Below are positions 7,595 through 13,249 of a stretch of 13,249 nt of DNA, in pieces. The DNA lies in assembly GCA_021815935.1 (NCBI GenBank), contig JAKAZH010000030.1:1-13249 (forward strand). The letters run 5' to 3'. Below the pieces are notes generated by a model that made no database searches, was not told where the DNA came from, and saw only the letters and a program-made list of their open reading frames with translations. Position numbers and translations under genes: made by a program. The DNA is from Actinomycetes bacterium. GTDB taxonomy: Bacteria; Actinomycetota; Acidimicrobiia; Acidimicrobiales; Palsa-688. Each line of letters opens with the position of its first letter. The first letter of the stretch is position 1.

Positions 7595-7914
7595 GCGTGC
7601 GGGTCGGGTGGAACGCCAAGATCCTCTTGGCCGAGCGCGGCATCTGGAAAGCCCCCCAGCTCGTCGATGCCTTCGAGGGACTGGGGATCACCATCTCACG
7701 CGAGCACGCCTGGCGGCTGATGGCCAAGGCGCCCAAGCAGGCGAGCCTCGAGTACCTAGCCGGCCTGTGTTTGATCTGCGACTGCGACCTATTGGCGTTG
7801 ACCGACTTTCGCTTCGTCGCCGACAACGTCCGAGACCTCGTCGTCAACGGCGACAATGTCGCCAAGATAGCCAAGGCCATCGACTCGGTGGCGCCCGCAC
7901 CGATGCTGGACTGA
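7591..7914 (+). CDS. small Cro/CI-like HTH protein, recombinase accessory
   Basis: A 107-residue DNA-binding protein. Residues 6-70 match the Cro/CI (XRE) helix-turn-helix layout: WNAKILLAERGIWKAPQL, then GITISREHAWRLMAKAPKQ with the recognition helix SREHAWRLM, then LEYLAGLCLICDCDLLAL, the last helix that in this family ends with a hydrophobic Asp-Leu step. The tail (72-107) is acidic and variable. ATG overlaps the recombinase stop (ATGA), and GAGGAG at 7580-7585 gives a strong ribosome binding site 5 bases away. Seven bases separate its stop from the next ATG. It may repress the operon or act as an architectural factor that sets the direction or frequency of recombination, as TnpC does in Tn554. 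The HTH fold is well supported; the role is inferred. Confidence 0.75.
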   Translation: MSVRVGWNAKILLAERGIWKAPQLVDAFEGLGITISREHAWRLMAKAPKQASLEYLAGLCLICDCDLLALTDFRFVADNVRDLVVNGDNVAKIAKAIDSVAPAPMLD

Positions 7915-7921
7915 TCGGCCC

Positions 7922-10567
7922 ATGGTCGAAGCGGCCCAGTGCGCAACAGGGCGCCACCGGGTCAGCGTGAAGTCACGCACGTGCGGGGCTTGTGAGAACG
8001 AGCGGCTCCATCTAGAGCTCGTCGAGCGGATCAGGGCAGCACACCCGGTGCTGTCGAGAAAAGATGTCGCTGTTTGCATCGATGAGATCACCGGGTCGAC
8101 CCGTGGCCTGTCCAGTCTCCTCGTCCAGCTCTCCGACTACCACGGCGAGGGACGCGTGCGCTGGACGGCTGGATTCCATCGGCTCCTTTGGGCGCTACGT
8201 GACTTGGGTGCCACCGACATCTCCCTGCCCATCTGCGACAGCTGCGGTCGAACCCCCAAATCCATGCGCCGGGTCGGCAGCGAGTCGTTGTGCTCCACGT
8301 GTGACGCCGACCGGCACCAGCGCCCGTGTGGTCGATGCGGTGTCGTCGCCAAGGTGGCAGGGGTGGACGATGAGCGCCGGGCCCTGTGTCGACGCTGCCA
8401 CACCCTCTTCATCAAAGAGCATCGCAGCGTCAACTGTGTCAGTTGTGGCATTACAACGGTGCCACGACGGGTCCTCGGCCTCATCTTGTGCCATCCCTGC
8501 GAGGTCATCGTGCGCCGGAACCCCACACACGCCGGTGTGTGTGGCCACTGCGGGCATCACGCCCACCTCATAGCTCGTAACGCTGACGTCGCTGTGTGTC
8601 GCCAGTGCACGCAGTCCTACGTGACGGCCCACATCGCCCGCCTGGCACCCCAGATCGCTCAAGAGCGGATCGAGGTGGTCCTGGCCGGCGTCCTCACCCA
8701 TCGAGGCATGCTCGGCGAGCTGGCCGAGCACCTCCTCTCGTGCCCCGACGCGCTGAGCGCACACGATCCTGGCATGCCGGCCATCATCCGGCGGCTCTGT
8801 GACGCCTTATACGATGCTGGCGCTGTCGATGTGCAGCGCTGGAGGTGTACGCGCTGTCAGACCACCTCGCCACGCCGGGTCGGCCGGCTCTGCCTGGCCT
8901 GCCACGTGCGGGCACGAGCGGAGATCTGCGCCCGCTGCACACAACGTCGTCCCCTCTCCCGGCGAGGTCCCGACGGTGAATGGCTATGCGTGCGATGCGC
9001 CTCTCATGTCACGGCTCTCTTCGAGACCTGCCAAGGTTGTCGTGTCGATGCCCTCCCGGTGAGCAGAACCGAGGACGGCCCGCTGTGTAGTCGCTGCAGC
9101 CGGGCGCGTTATAAGCCACCGAGGCGGTCCTGCGTTCGGTGCGGACACGACCGTGCCATAGCGGCGAACTGGCCCGACGGTGCCATCTGCTACTCGTGCT
9201 ACCAAATGGCGCGCACCGAGTGGGCCTGGTGCAACAACTGCAGGCAGTGGAGGATCACGCCTGGCCGGGACGCCGAGGGCCATCAGCTCTGCACGGGGTG
9301 CTCTGGCCTGGCCCTCGACCTTACTTGCCCGACGTGTGGCAAGGAGAACGGCCGCTGGACGGCCACGCAGTGTCCACGCTGCTGGGTGCAGGCCGCGCTC
9401 GAAGCGGTGTTCTTCGATGCCAGCGGCTCGGTGGCACCCGTGCTCGCAGCACTGCACGAGACCCTGACCGACACCATGACGCCCGAAGGCGCATCGAAGT
9501 GGCTCAAAGGCCCTTCGGCCGCCCTGGTGACCCGCATGGCACGCGGGCAAGTCCCGGTGACCCATGGCACTCTCGACGAGCTACGCCTCTCCAACGGGTG
9601 TGACCGTCACCGGATGTTGCGTGACCTGCTCGTCACCTCGGGTCTTCTATCAGAGCGCAATGAAGCTATCGCCGGGGTTGCCGCTAGCATCGAACAAGAC
9701 GTGGTCAAGCTGTGCGTCACCGACACCGACAAAGCCGTGCTTCGTCACTACGCCCGCTTCGAGCTCTTGCGCAAGCTGCGCCGAACCCAAGACCGTCACG
9801 GTGGGGGGCGGGGCCGTGGAACCGCAGCGGGAAAGTGGAAGGCCGCTATCGCTTTCGTCGGCTGGCTCAATCAACGCCAGTTGATGCTGTCGGAATGCAC
9901 CCAAGGGGATTTCGACGAGTTCTTGGCCACCAAGCAAGGCGCCGTACTAGCCCGCCGCGTCGGCGTCTTCGTGAACTGGGCTCGCCCACGGGGCCACGTC
10001 AAAGACCTCCAGGTATCAACCGGACAGTCCGAGCCCCGCTACGACCAGCTACCTCAAACCCGGCTGGCGCAGGTGGCCGTCGAGCTCATCGGCCGAGAGG
10101 AATGGGATCTGGCCCCCCGCCTGGTCGGACTCCTCGTCATCATGTTCGGGCTCACCCTGCGGACTATCACCGGTCTGCGCTGTTGTGACGTCCAGCAGAC
10201 CGATACCGGCACCGAACTCTGTGTCCGTGGCTTTTCAACCACGCTCCCGGCTCCGGTCGGCGATCTCGCTCTGCGACTGGCCGATCGCTCAAGACGACCC
10301 GGATCCACGCCGCAACGCTGGTTGTTTCCCGGACAGCTGACCAACCAGCCGGTCAGCCTGAGCGGCATGACCAAGCAGCTCACCCGGATCGGCTTCCCGA
10401 CAATGCTCGCCCGAAACGCCGCACGACGCCGACTCGTGGGAATTCTCGACCCTGACGTCATGCGCCGCATCACCGACATCACCACCAAAACCGCGAACAA
10501 CCTCCACGCCTACTACGCCCAGCCTGCTATGGATCGTCTCGGCCTCCACCCCGAACTCCACACCTGA
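7922..10567 (+). CDS. large zinc-ribbon array protein with degenerate recombinase-like C-terminus
   Basis: An 881-residue protein with 21 CxxC motifs: one at 21-24, then ten pairs from 105 to 487 (for example C105/C108 with C124/C127, and C469/C472 with C484/C487). The pairs are spaced like rubredoxin-type zinc ribbons, so about ten Zn sites are possible. A helical region at 28-100 recurs at 235-305. Residues 600-690 resemble a tyrosine-recombinase core-binding domain (WKAAIAFVGWLNQRQ), and 710-868 a catalytic domain with the Arg-I-like MFGLTLRTITGLRCCDV (R747). The HxLR and LGH boxes are replaced by MLARNAARRRLVG, and only Y864/Y865 sit near the nucleophile position. It is therefore probably a non-catalytic DNA-binding or targeting subunit. 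The ATG at 7922 has no good Shine-Dalgarno and likely depends on coupling. I recall related zinc-ribbon proteins beside actinobacterial integrases, but the exact family is not assigned. Confidence 0.75.
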   Translation: MVEAAQCATGRHRVSVKSRTCGACENERLHLELVERIRAAHPVLSRKDVAVCIDEITGSTRGLSSLLVQLSDYHGEGRVRWTAGFHRLLWALRDLGATDISLPICDSCGRTPKSMRRVGSESLCSTCDADRHQRPCGRCGVVAKVAGVDDERRALCRRCHTLFIKEHRSVNCVSCGITTVPRRVLGLILCHPCEVIVRRNPTHAGVCGHCGHHAHLIARNADVAVCRQCTQSYVTAHIARLAPQIAQERIEVVLAGVLTHRGMLGELAEHLLSCPDALSAHDPGMPAIIRRLCDALYDAGAVDVQRWRCTRCQTTSPRRVGRLCLACHVRARAEICARCTQRRPLSRRGPDGEWLCVRCASHVTALFETCQGCRVDALPVSRTEDGPLCSRCSRARYKPPRRSCVRCGHDRAIAANWPDGAICYSCYQMARTEWAWCNNCRQWRITPGRDAEGHQLCTGCSGLALDLTCPTCGKENGRWTATQCPRCWVQAALEAVFFDASGSVAPVLAALHETLTDTMTPEGASKWLKGPSAALVTRMARGQVPVTHGTLDELRLSNGCDRHRMLRDLLVTSGLLSERNEAIAGVAASIEQDVVKLCVTDTDKAVLRHYARFELLRKLRRTQDRHGGGRGRGTAAGKWKAAIAFVGWLNQRQLMLSECTQGDFDEFLATKQGAVLARRVGVFVNWARPRGHVKDLQVSTGQSEPRYDQLPQTRLAQVAVELIGREEWDLAPRLVGLLVIMFGLTLRTITGLRCCDVQQTDTGTELCVRGFSTTLPAPVGDLALRLADRSRRPGSTPQRWLFPGQLTNQPVSLSGMTKQLTRIGFPTMLARNAARRRLVGILDPDVMRRITDITTKTANNLHAYYAQPAMDRLGLHPELHT

Positions 10568-10585
10568 CACAACCATACCAACCCA

Positions 10586-10610
10586 CTCGGGTCGGATACT
10601 CCCGCCCGAG
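10586..10610 (+). terminator. hairpin after the 881-residue gene
   Basis: CTCGGG (10586-10591) pairs perfectly with CCCGAG (10605-10610) around a 13-base loop, 18 bases after the stop codon of the large gene. A purine-rich stretch follows rather than a T-run, so this is at best a weak or Rho-assisted terminator. It could also be part of the module's right end. Confidence 0.35.
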
Positions 10611-10620
10611 AGGAGAATAT

Positions 10621-10630
10621 GTAGATCTAC
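10621..10630. repeat. perfect 10-base palindrome near module right end
   Basis: GTAGATCTAC is its own reverse complement and lies 20 bases inside the proposed right limit of the module. Together with the palindrome at 6415-6428 near the left side it may be a recombinase-binding site. The two differ in sequence. Confidence 0.35.
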
Positions 10631-10650
10631 AACATCAACCTTTTCCAGTA

Positions 10651-10776
10651 GTGGTGGGAGGCCGGCTCGGGCACGCCGACGCCACGACGACGTTACGGAT
10701 CTACAGCCATGCGCTCGAAGCCCGGGACCGGGCTGCCGCCGAGGTGCTCGGTGCACTGATGGCGCCGGCCGGGTAG
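10651..10776 (+). pseudogene. phage/ICE-type integrase, C-terminal fragment
   Basis: A 41-codon open stretch ending at TAG 10774-10776, in frame with GRLGHADATTTLRIYSHALE. This is the final part of a tyrosine integrase: the LGH histidine, then the nucleophile in RIYSHA, then an alpha-helical tail. The wording LGHADATTTLRIYSHAL is typical of integrases from actinobacterial prophages and integrative elements and differs from the LGHES..TTQIYLHAD form expected of RitC, so it is probably not ritC's own tail. There is no start; the first GTG codons belong to the broken gene. The rest of this integrase is not in the window. The fragment starts at the position, in an alignment, at which ritC stops. 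Confidence 0.75.
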
Positions 10777-10792
10777 AAAACCTTTTGGACAT

Positions 10793-10815
10793 AGTGCGAC
10801 TCGATGTTGCGCACT
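10793..10815. repeat. inverted repeat downstream of integrase fragment
   Basis: AGTGCG (10793-10798) and CGCACT (10810-10815) are perfect inverted arms with an 11-base spacer, 17 bases after the integrase stop. It could be a hairpin ending the integrase transcript or an arm-type site of the lost element's att region. The remainder of 10777-10975 shows no gene. Confidence 0.35.
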
Positions 10816-10975
10816 GCAAAGTCGAAGTCCCTGTCCGGAGAGCCTCTGTCCCGCTTCGGCACCCGGCACTGGGATCAGTCCGCTCTTCGTCACCGGGAGC
10901 AGCGTCGAGTGGTTCGCCGATGACGTCCGCATAGCGATGCTTTAGAGTGCCTCGGCGCACCTGCCGAGCCCGTGA

Positions 10976-11270
10976 TTCCGTCTCGACCCCACTGCGGACG
11001 GTGCCCTGTGCCTCGCGCGCGAGGATGGGGTTGTGGTGGGTTCCCCACCGGTGCCCGCTCCACCCATCTACGATCCCGGCGGCCCAGTGTTCATCATCGA
11101 TCGAATCTCAGGATCGGACCGCCAGCGGCCTGCTCGGCAGCGCCTTGTCCGTAGCCTTCAAGCGCGGCGACGCCCTGGTCAACGTCATCGTCGCCGAGAA
11201 TGACTCAGAGCCGTCACACCTCGCTGCTGAACGAGGGCTTGAGAGGACCGTCGACGTGTTCCCTTGGTGA
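10976..11270 (+). pseudogene. broken reading frame, possibly GNAT acetyltransferase-like
   Basis: Two pieces in different frames look like one former protein. Frame 2, open from 10976 after a TGA, reads LCLAREDGVVVGSPPVPAPP and then GGPVFIIDRI, a pattern like the central beta strands of small acyltransferases. Near 11100 coding character moves to frame 3, which reads GLLGSALSVAFKRGDALVNV, then LAAERGLERTVDVFPW, and stops at 11268-11270. That ending resembles a GNAT C-terminus, with a helix, a strand, and then GLERTVDVF. No start codon with a ribosome binding site is present, and the two halves need a frameshift to join, so a decayed gene is the best description. The family call is tentative. 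The following 173 bases to the DinB-like gene are non-coding. Confidence 0.35.
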
Positions 11271-11443
11271 TGAGCCTCTCCACGCCAGATAGACGCCTCC
11301 CAGCCGGCGTTGGAGGACAGTCTCTGCGGCGTGTGCCGCTGCTCTTCGGGGATACCGCCGGTCCCGGTGACCCGATGGCGCCGGTGATCGTCGGTCCGGG
11401 CTCACCGCCGCTCCGGAAACGACGCTGTGTTACCGTCCCGCGG

Positions 11444-12013
11444 GTGGCGTCCATCTGGGTGGAGAGCCTCTCCCAGAGCTTCGAACAGGCCCTCGACCTC
11501 CTGGCGGTAGCCATGGGCGAGTGCACGGACGAGCTGTGGGAGTCCCCCATGTGGGAGGTACCGTCCGAGTTGTTTGGCGCGACACCGCCCGGGCCGGATG
11601 GGAAGCCTGTGGCTGATCCGGCGAGGCGCCGCCCCTTGGTCCAGCGACGCTCAACCCCGTGGAGCGTGGCATGGCATGCCCTCGAATGCCTCGACTACGA
11701 CCTCACCGGTGAGCTGGGTCCGTGGGCTCCACCTCCGCCGTTCACGGGGAAGCCGCACTGGCGGTTGACGACGCTCCCGAGGGCTTGGACCCGATCCGAG
11801 ATGGTCGGCTATGTCGAGTACTGCCGTCAGCGCGTGCACGACACGCTGGCTGATATGACGGAAGAGAGCGGTGCGACACCTTTGCTTCCGGCTCACCGGT
11901 ACAGCGGCCAACCGCATGCGTGGATCATCGCCGCGGCCCTCGGGCACACGATCGAACACGGCTCACAGATCCGGCAGTTCGTCACTGACCGGACGATCAC
12001 CTCACCGTCCTGA
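11444..12013 (+). CDS. DinB-like four-helix metal-binding protein
   Basis: A 189-residue protein with features of the DinB/YfiT superfamily, whose members bind a metal through three histidines and in some cases transfer thiols such as mycothiol or bacillithiol. Helix 1 is SLSQSFEQALDLLAVAM. H78 lies in SVAWHALECLDYDL, and H168 and H172 in AALGHTIEHGSQIRQF, giving the expected H...H-x3-H triad. The GTG at 11444 (reading VASIWVESL) is preferred because the conserved helix begins there. The frame stays open upstream to an ATG at 11264, but those 60 residues look non-coding. No strong Shine-Dalgarno was found before either start. It stands alone between a decayed gene and an IS110 remnant. Substrate and role cannot be read. 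Confidence 0.7.
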   Translation: MASIWVESLSQSFEQALDLLAVAMGECTDELWESPMWEVPSELFGATPPGPDGKPVADPARRRPLVQRRSTPWSVAWHALECLDYDLTGELGPWAPPPPFTGKPHWRLTTLPRAWTRSEMVGYVEYCRQRVHDTLADMTEESGATPLLPAHRYSGQPHAWIIAAALGHTIEHGSQIRQFVTDRTITSPS

Positions 12014-12316
12014 ACGGCGCAACCATTACCCGGCGGTCAGGGACACCCTGGCCGGAACATTATGGGCGTACGATATGGGCCAGTCGCTGGCCAGGGCGGG
12101 CGGAGAAGGCGAGCGCCGAACTGATGTCATGAAGAAGCGCTGCGCCGCTTTTGCGTGACCGGGCCCGATGGTGCGGGTTGGGGGCGCCGAGCTGTTGAGG
12201 GTCTGTGATGGCCAAGTCTGTTGTGAACCGCCAGAGCTCCTCCCGCCGACGGAACCGAACGTGCAGGCCACACTCGGCGTCGCCAACCAATCCGTAAACA
12301 AGGGAAGGAGACCCTG
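12014..12316 (+). other. non-coding stretch upstream of IS110 transposase, possible bridge-RNA relic
   Basis: No gene is visible in these roughly 300 bases. They precede an IS110-family transposase, where active family members carry their left end and encode a structured guide (bridge) RNA. Inverted arms GAGCT (12188-12192) and AGCTC (12236-12240) and several GC-rich short dyads are compatible with a folded RNA, but I cannot fold it reliably. The left boundary of the element is not defined. Confidence 0.3.
12049..12059. repeat. 11-base direct repeat, copy 1
   Basis: TGGCCGGAACA occurs here and again at 13207-13217, the two copies flanking the IS110 remnant and all its probable non-coding ends. 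It may mark the element's edges, or be chance in GC-rich DNA. Confidence 0.4.
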
Positions 12317-13110
12317 GTGGAACATCAGCAACAGTACGTGGGGATCGATCTGCATCGCCGCCGTTCGGTGATCGTGCGGATGAGCGAGGCCGGCGAAGTG
12401 CTAATCGTCTGCGCCGCAATGACCTGCCCGAGAGCTGGATCGCCCCGCCGGAGGTCCGCGAGCTGAGGGAGATCGTGAGGTATCGGGCCAAGCTCACCGC
12501 GTTGCGGACCTCGGCCAAGGCGCAGGTCCATGCGGTGATGGCCAAGCAGGGGATCCTGCCAACCCTCGATGACATGTTCGGCCCCGGCGGCCAGAAACTG
12601 CTTGACGCCATGCCTTTCGATGGCGTCTACGGGCTGCGAGTCGAGTCGCTGCGCGACCTGCTCGAGATCTACAACCGCGAACTGGCGTTGGTGGAGCGGG
12701 AGATGCGCCGACTGTTCAAGGACCACGCCGGCTACAAGGCCATCCAGGCCATTCACGGTGTGGGGCCGGTGATGGCGGCCATATTCGTGGCCGAGATCGG
12801 CGACGTGACCCGCTTCCCTTCGGCCCGGCATCTGTGCTCGTGGGCGGGGGTGACCCCGACCCTGCGCGAGTCCGACACCAAAACCCATCGGGGGCACATC
12901 ACCAAACAGGGTTCGGGGCTGGTGCGCTGGGCGGCCACCGAGGCCGTGGTGCGCTACCACGGCGGCGATCCCATCGCTCCCGCCTTCATACGGATCGCCG
13001 AGCGGCGCGGGAAGATGATCGCCCGCGTCGCCGCGGCCAGGAAGCTTCTGACCTTGGTCTACTACGGGCTCAGAGACGGCGAGATCCGCTGTCTGGCCCA
13101 GGCCGGGTGA
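12317..13110 (+). pseudogene. IS110-family transposase with internal deletion and frameshift
   Basis: A GTG at 12317, with AAGGAG at 12304-12309 seven bases upstream, starts frame 2 with VEHQQQYVGIDLHRRRSVIV, the RuvC-like first strand that carries the first catalytic Asp (GIDLH). After GEVL (about 12403) the frame would run into a stop. Family sequence resumes in frame 1 at about 12409 with LRRNDLPESWIAPPEVREL and continues to TGA 13108-13110. It passes through the helix-hairpin-helix IHGVGPVMAAIFVAEIGD and the LCSWAGVTP segment with the conserved Ser of the transposase C-terminal domain. About 60-70 residues are missing at the joint, including the Glu and two Asp of the DEDD site, so the enzyme should be dead. 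The coding strand has no other damage. An intact member is near 340 residues longer in total frame than either piece alone. Confidence 0.85.
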
Positions 13111-13153
13111 GAGGTTCGGACACAGCCAGGACGCGAGCTCGAGTATCGACGTG

Positions 13154-13172
13154 CGCCCCCCGCTTGCGGGCG
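13154..13172. repeat. hairpin downstream of IS110 remnant
   Basis: CGCCC (13154-13158) and GGGCG (13168-13172) can pair around nine bases, with an alternative 4-base stem CCCG/CGGG inside. It lies 43 bases past the transposase stop, in the probable right end of the element. There is no T-run. The rest of 13111-13249 shows no gene. Confidence 0.35.
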
Positions 13173-13206
13173 TGGCCGGGGTAACTGAGTGAGCCCGTCT
13201 TGACTG

Positions 13207-13217
13207 TGGCCGGAACA
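13207..13217. repeat. 11-base direct repeat, copy 2
   Basis: Second copy of TGGCCGGAACA, identical to 12049-12059 and in the same orientation, 97 bases beyond the transposase stop. The sequences outside the two copies differ. Confidence 0.4.
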
Positions 13218-13249
13218 CACCATGCGCCCACATGCGGAACGAAGGAATG

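Larger units (their letters stand above)
6241..10650 (+). mobile_element. three-gene recombinase module inserted in recombinase genes
   Basis: Candidate mobile unit made of a complete tyrosine recombinase, a Cro/CI-like HTH protein and an 881-residue zinc-ribbon protein with a degenerate recombinase-like end. The genes are co-directional and coupled. Its limits are deduced from the flanks: ritC homology ends at 6240 and integrase homology resumes at 10651. No terminal inverted repeat or target duplication is visible at these points. Tn554-type elements, which also use tyrosine recombinases plus a small accessory protein, likewise lack both. Position 6286-6460 is non-coding and probably holds the promoter and left recombination site. 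The module boundary is inferred; the gene content is directly visible. Confidence 0.5.

Noticed and set aside
7922..10567. CxxC array as a CRISPR-like or tandem DNA repeat
   Set aside because: The regularity is at the protein level; the DNA units are not near-identical and no spacers are present.
6252..10621. CATATTC (6252-6258) and GAATATG (10615-10621) as terminal inverted repeats of the module
   Set aside because: Only seven bases, and at unequal distances from the two proposed edges; chance is likely.
10651..10776. The integrase fragment as the displaced tail of ritC
   Set aside because: Position would fit, but LGHADATTTLRIYSHAL followed by this helical tail is the prophage/ICE integrase type, not the LGHES..TTQIYLHAD type expected for RitC. 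This rests on remembered family patterns, so it is kept as an open alternative.
10289..10960. 223-codon minus-strand frame crossing the module's right end
   Set aside because: Overlaps the large zinc-ribbon gene and the integrase fragment in antisense; no motif and no ribosome binding site.
12325..13233. 302-codon open frame on the minus strand
   Set aside because: It is fully antisense to the IS110 transposase, whose family motifs are clear on the + strand; the antisense frame is open because of GC-rich third positions.

Overview
The window is GC-rich DNA with dense coding, GTG as well as ATG starts, and transposase and recombinase families typical of high-GC Actinomycetota. Nothing in it fixes the genus. 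No rRNA, tRNA, CRISPR array or core metabolic operon was seen. It is a mobile-element graveyard: insertion-sequence remnants and site-specific recombinase modules nested in or abutting one another, with a few cargo or chromosomal genes between them.

Layout. 1-646: 3' part of an ISL3-family transposase with two frameshifts. 819-1967 (-): an orphan family-4-type glycosyltransferase of visibly lower GC. 1968-2306: no gene, strongly G/T-skewed on the + strand. 2307-2531 (-): a small helix-turn-helix protein with an inverted repeat at its start codon. 2574-3092 (-): C-terminal two thirds of an IS3-family OrfB, cut off exactly where the next element begins. 3094-6240: a RIT (recombinase in trio) element with three translationally coupled tyrosine recombinases; the third has lost its C-terminus. 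6241-10650: a second, intact-looking recombinase module with a complete tyrosine recombinase, a small Cro/CI-like HTH protein and an 881-residue protein that joins a 21-CxxC zinc-ribbon array to a degenerate tyrosine-recombinase-like C-terminus. 10651-10776: the last 41 codons of another integrase. 10976-11270: a broken, possibly GNAT-like reading frame. 11444-12013: a DinB-like protein. 12014-13249: an IS110-family element whose transposase has an internal deletion and frameshift.

The most interesting region is 6241-10650. The three genes overlap or almost abut (ATGA overlap, then a 7-base gap), so they probably act as one unit, with loose parallels to TnpA, TnpC and TnpB of Tn554. The module is bounded on the left by ritC, broken just after its AAGVDT segment. 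On the right lies a different integrase, beginning just before its LGHAD segment. These two positions are nearly adjacent when tyrosine recombinases are aligned. This suggests that the module inserts into the catalytic region of other tyrosine-recombinase genes, and that the two flanks were later exchanged. All functional statements rest on reading the translations; no database search was possible.
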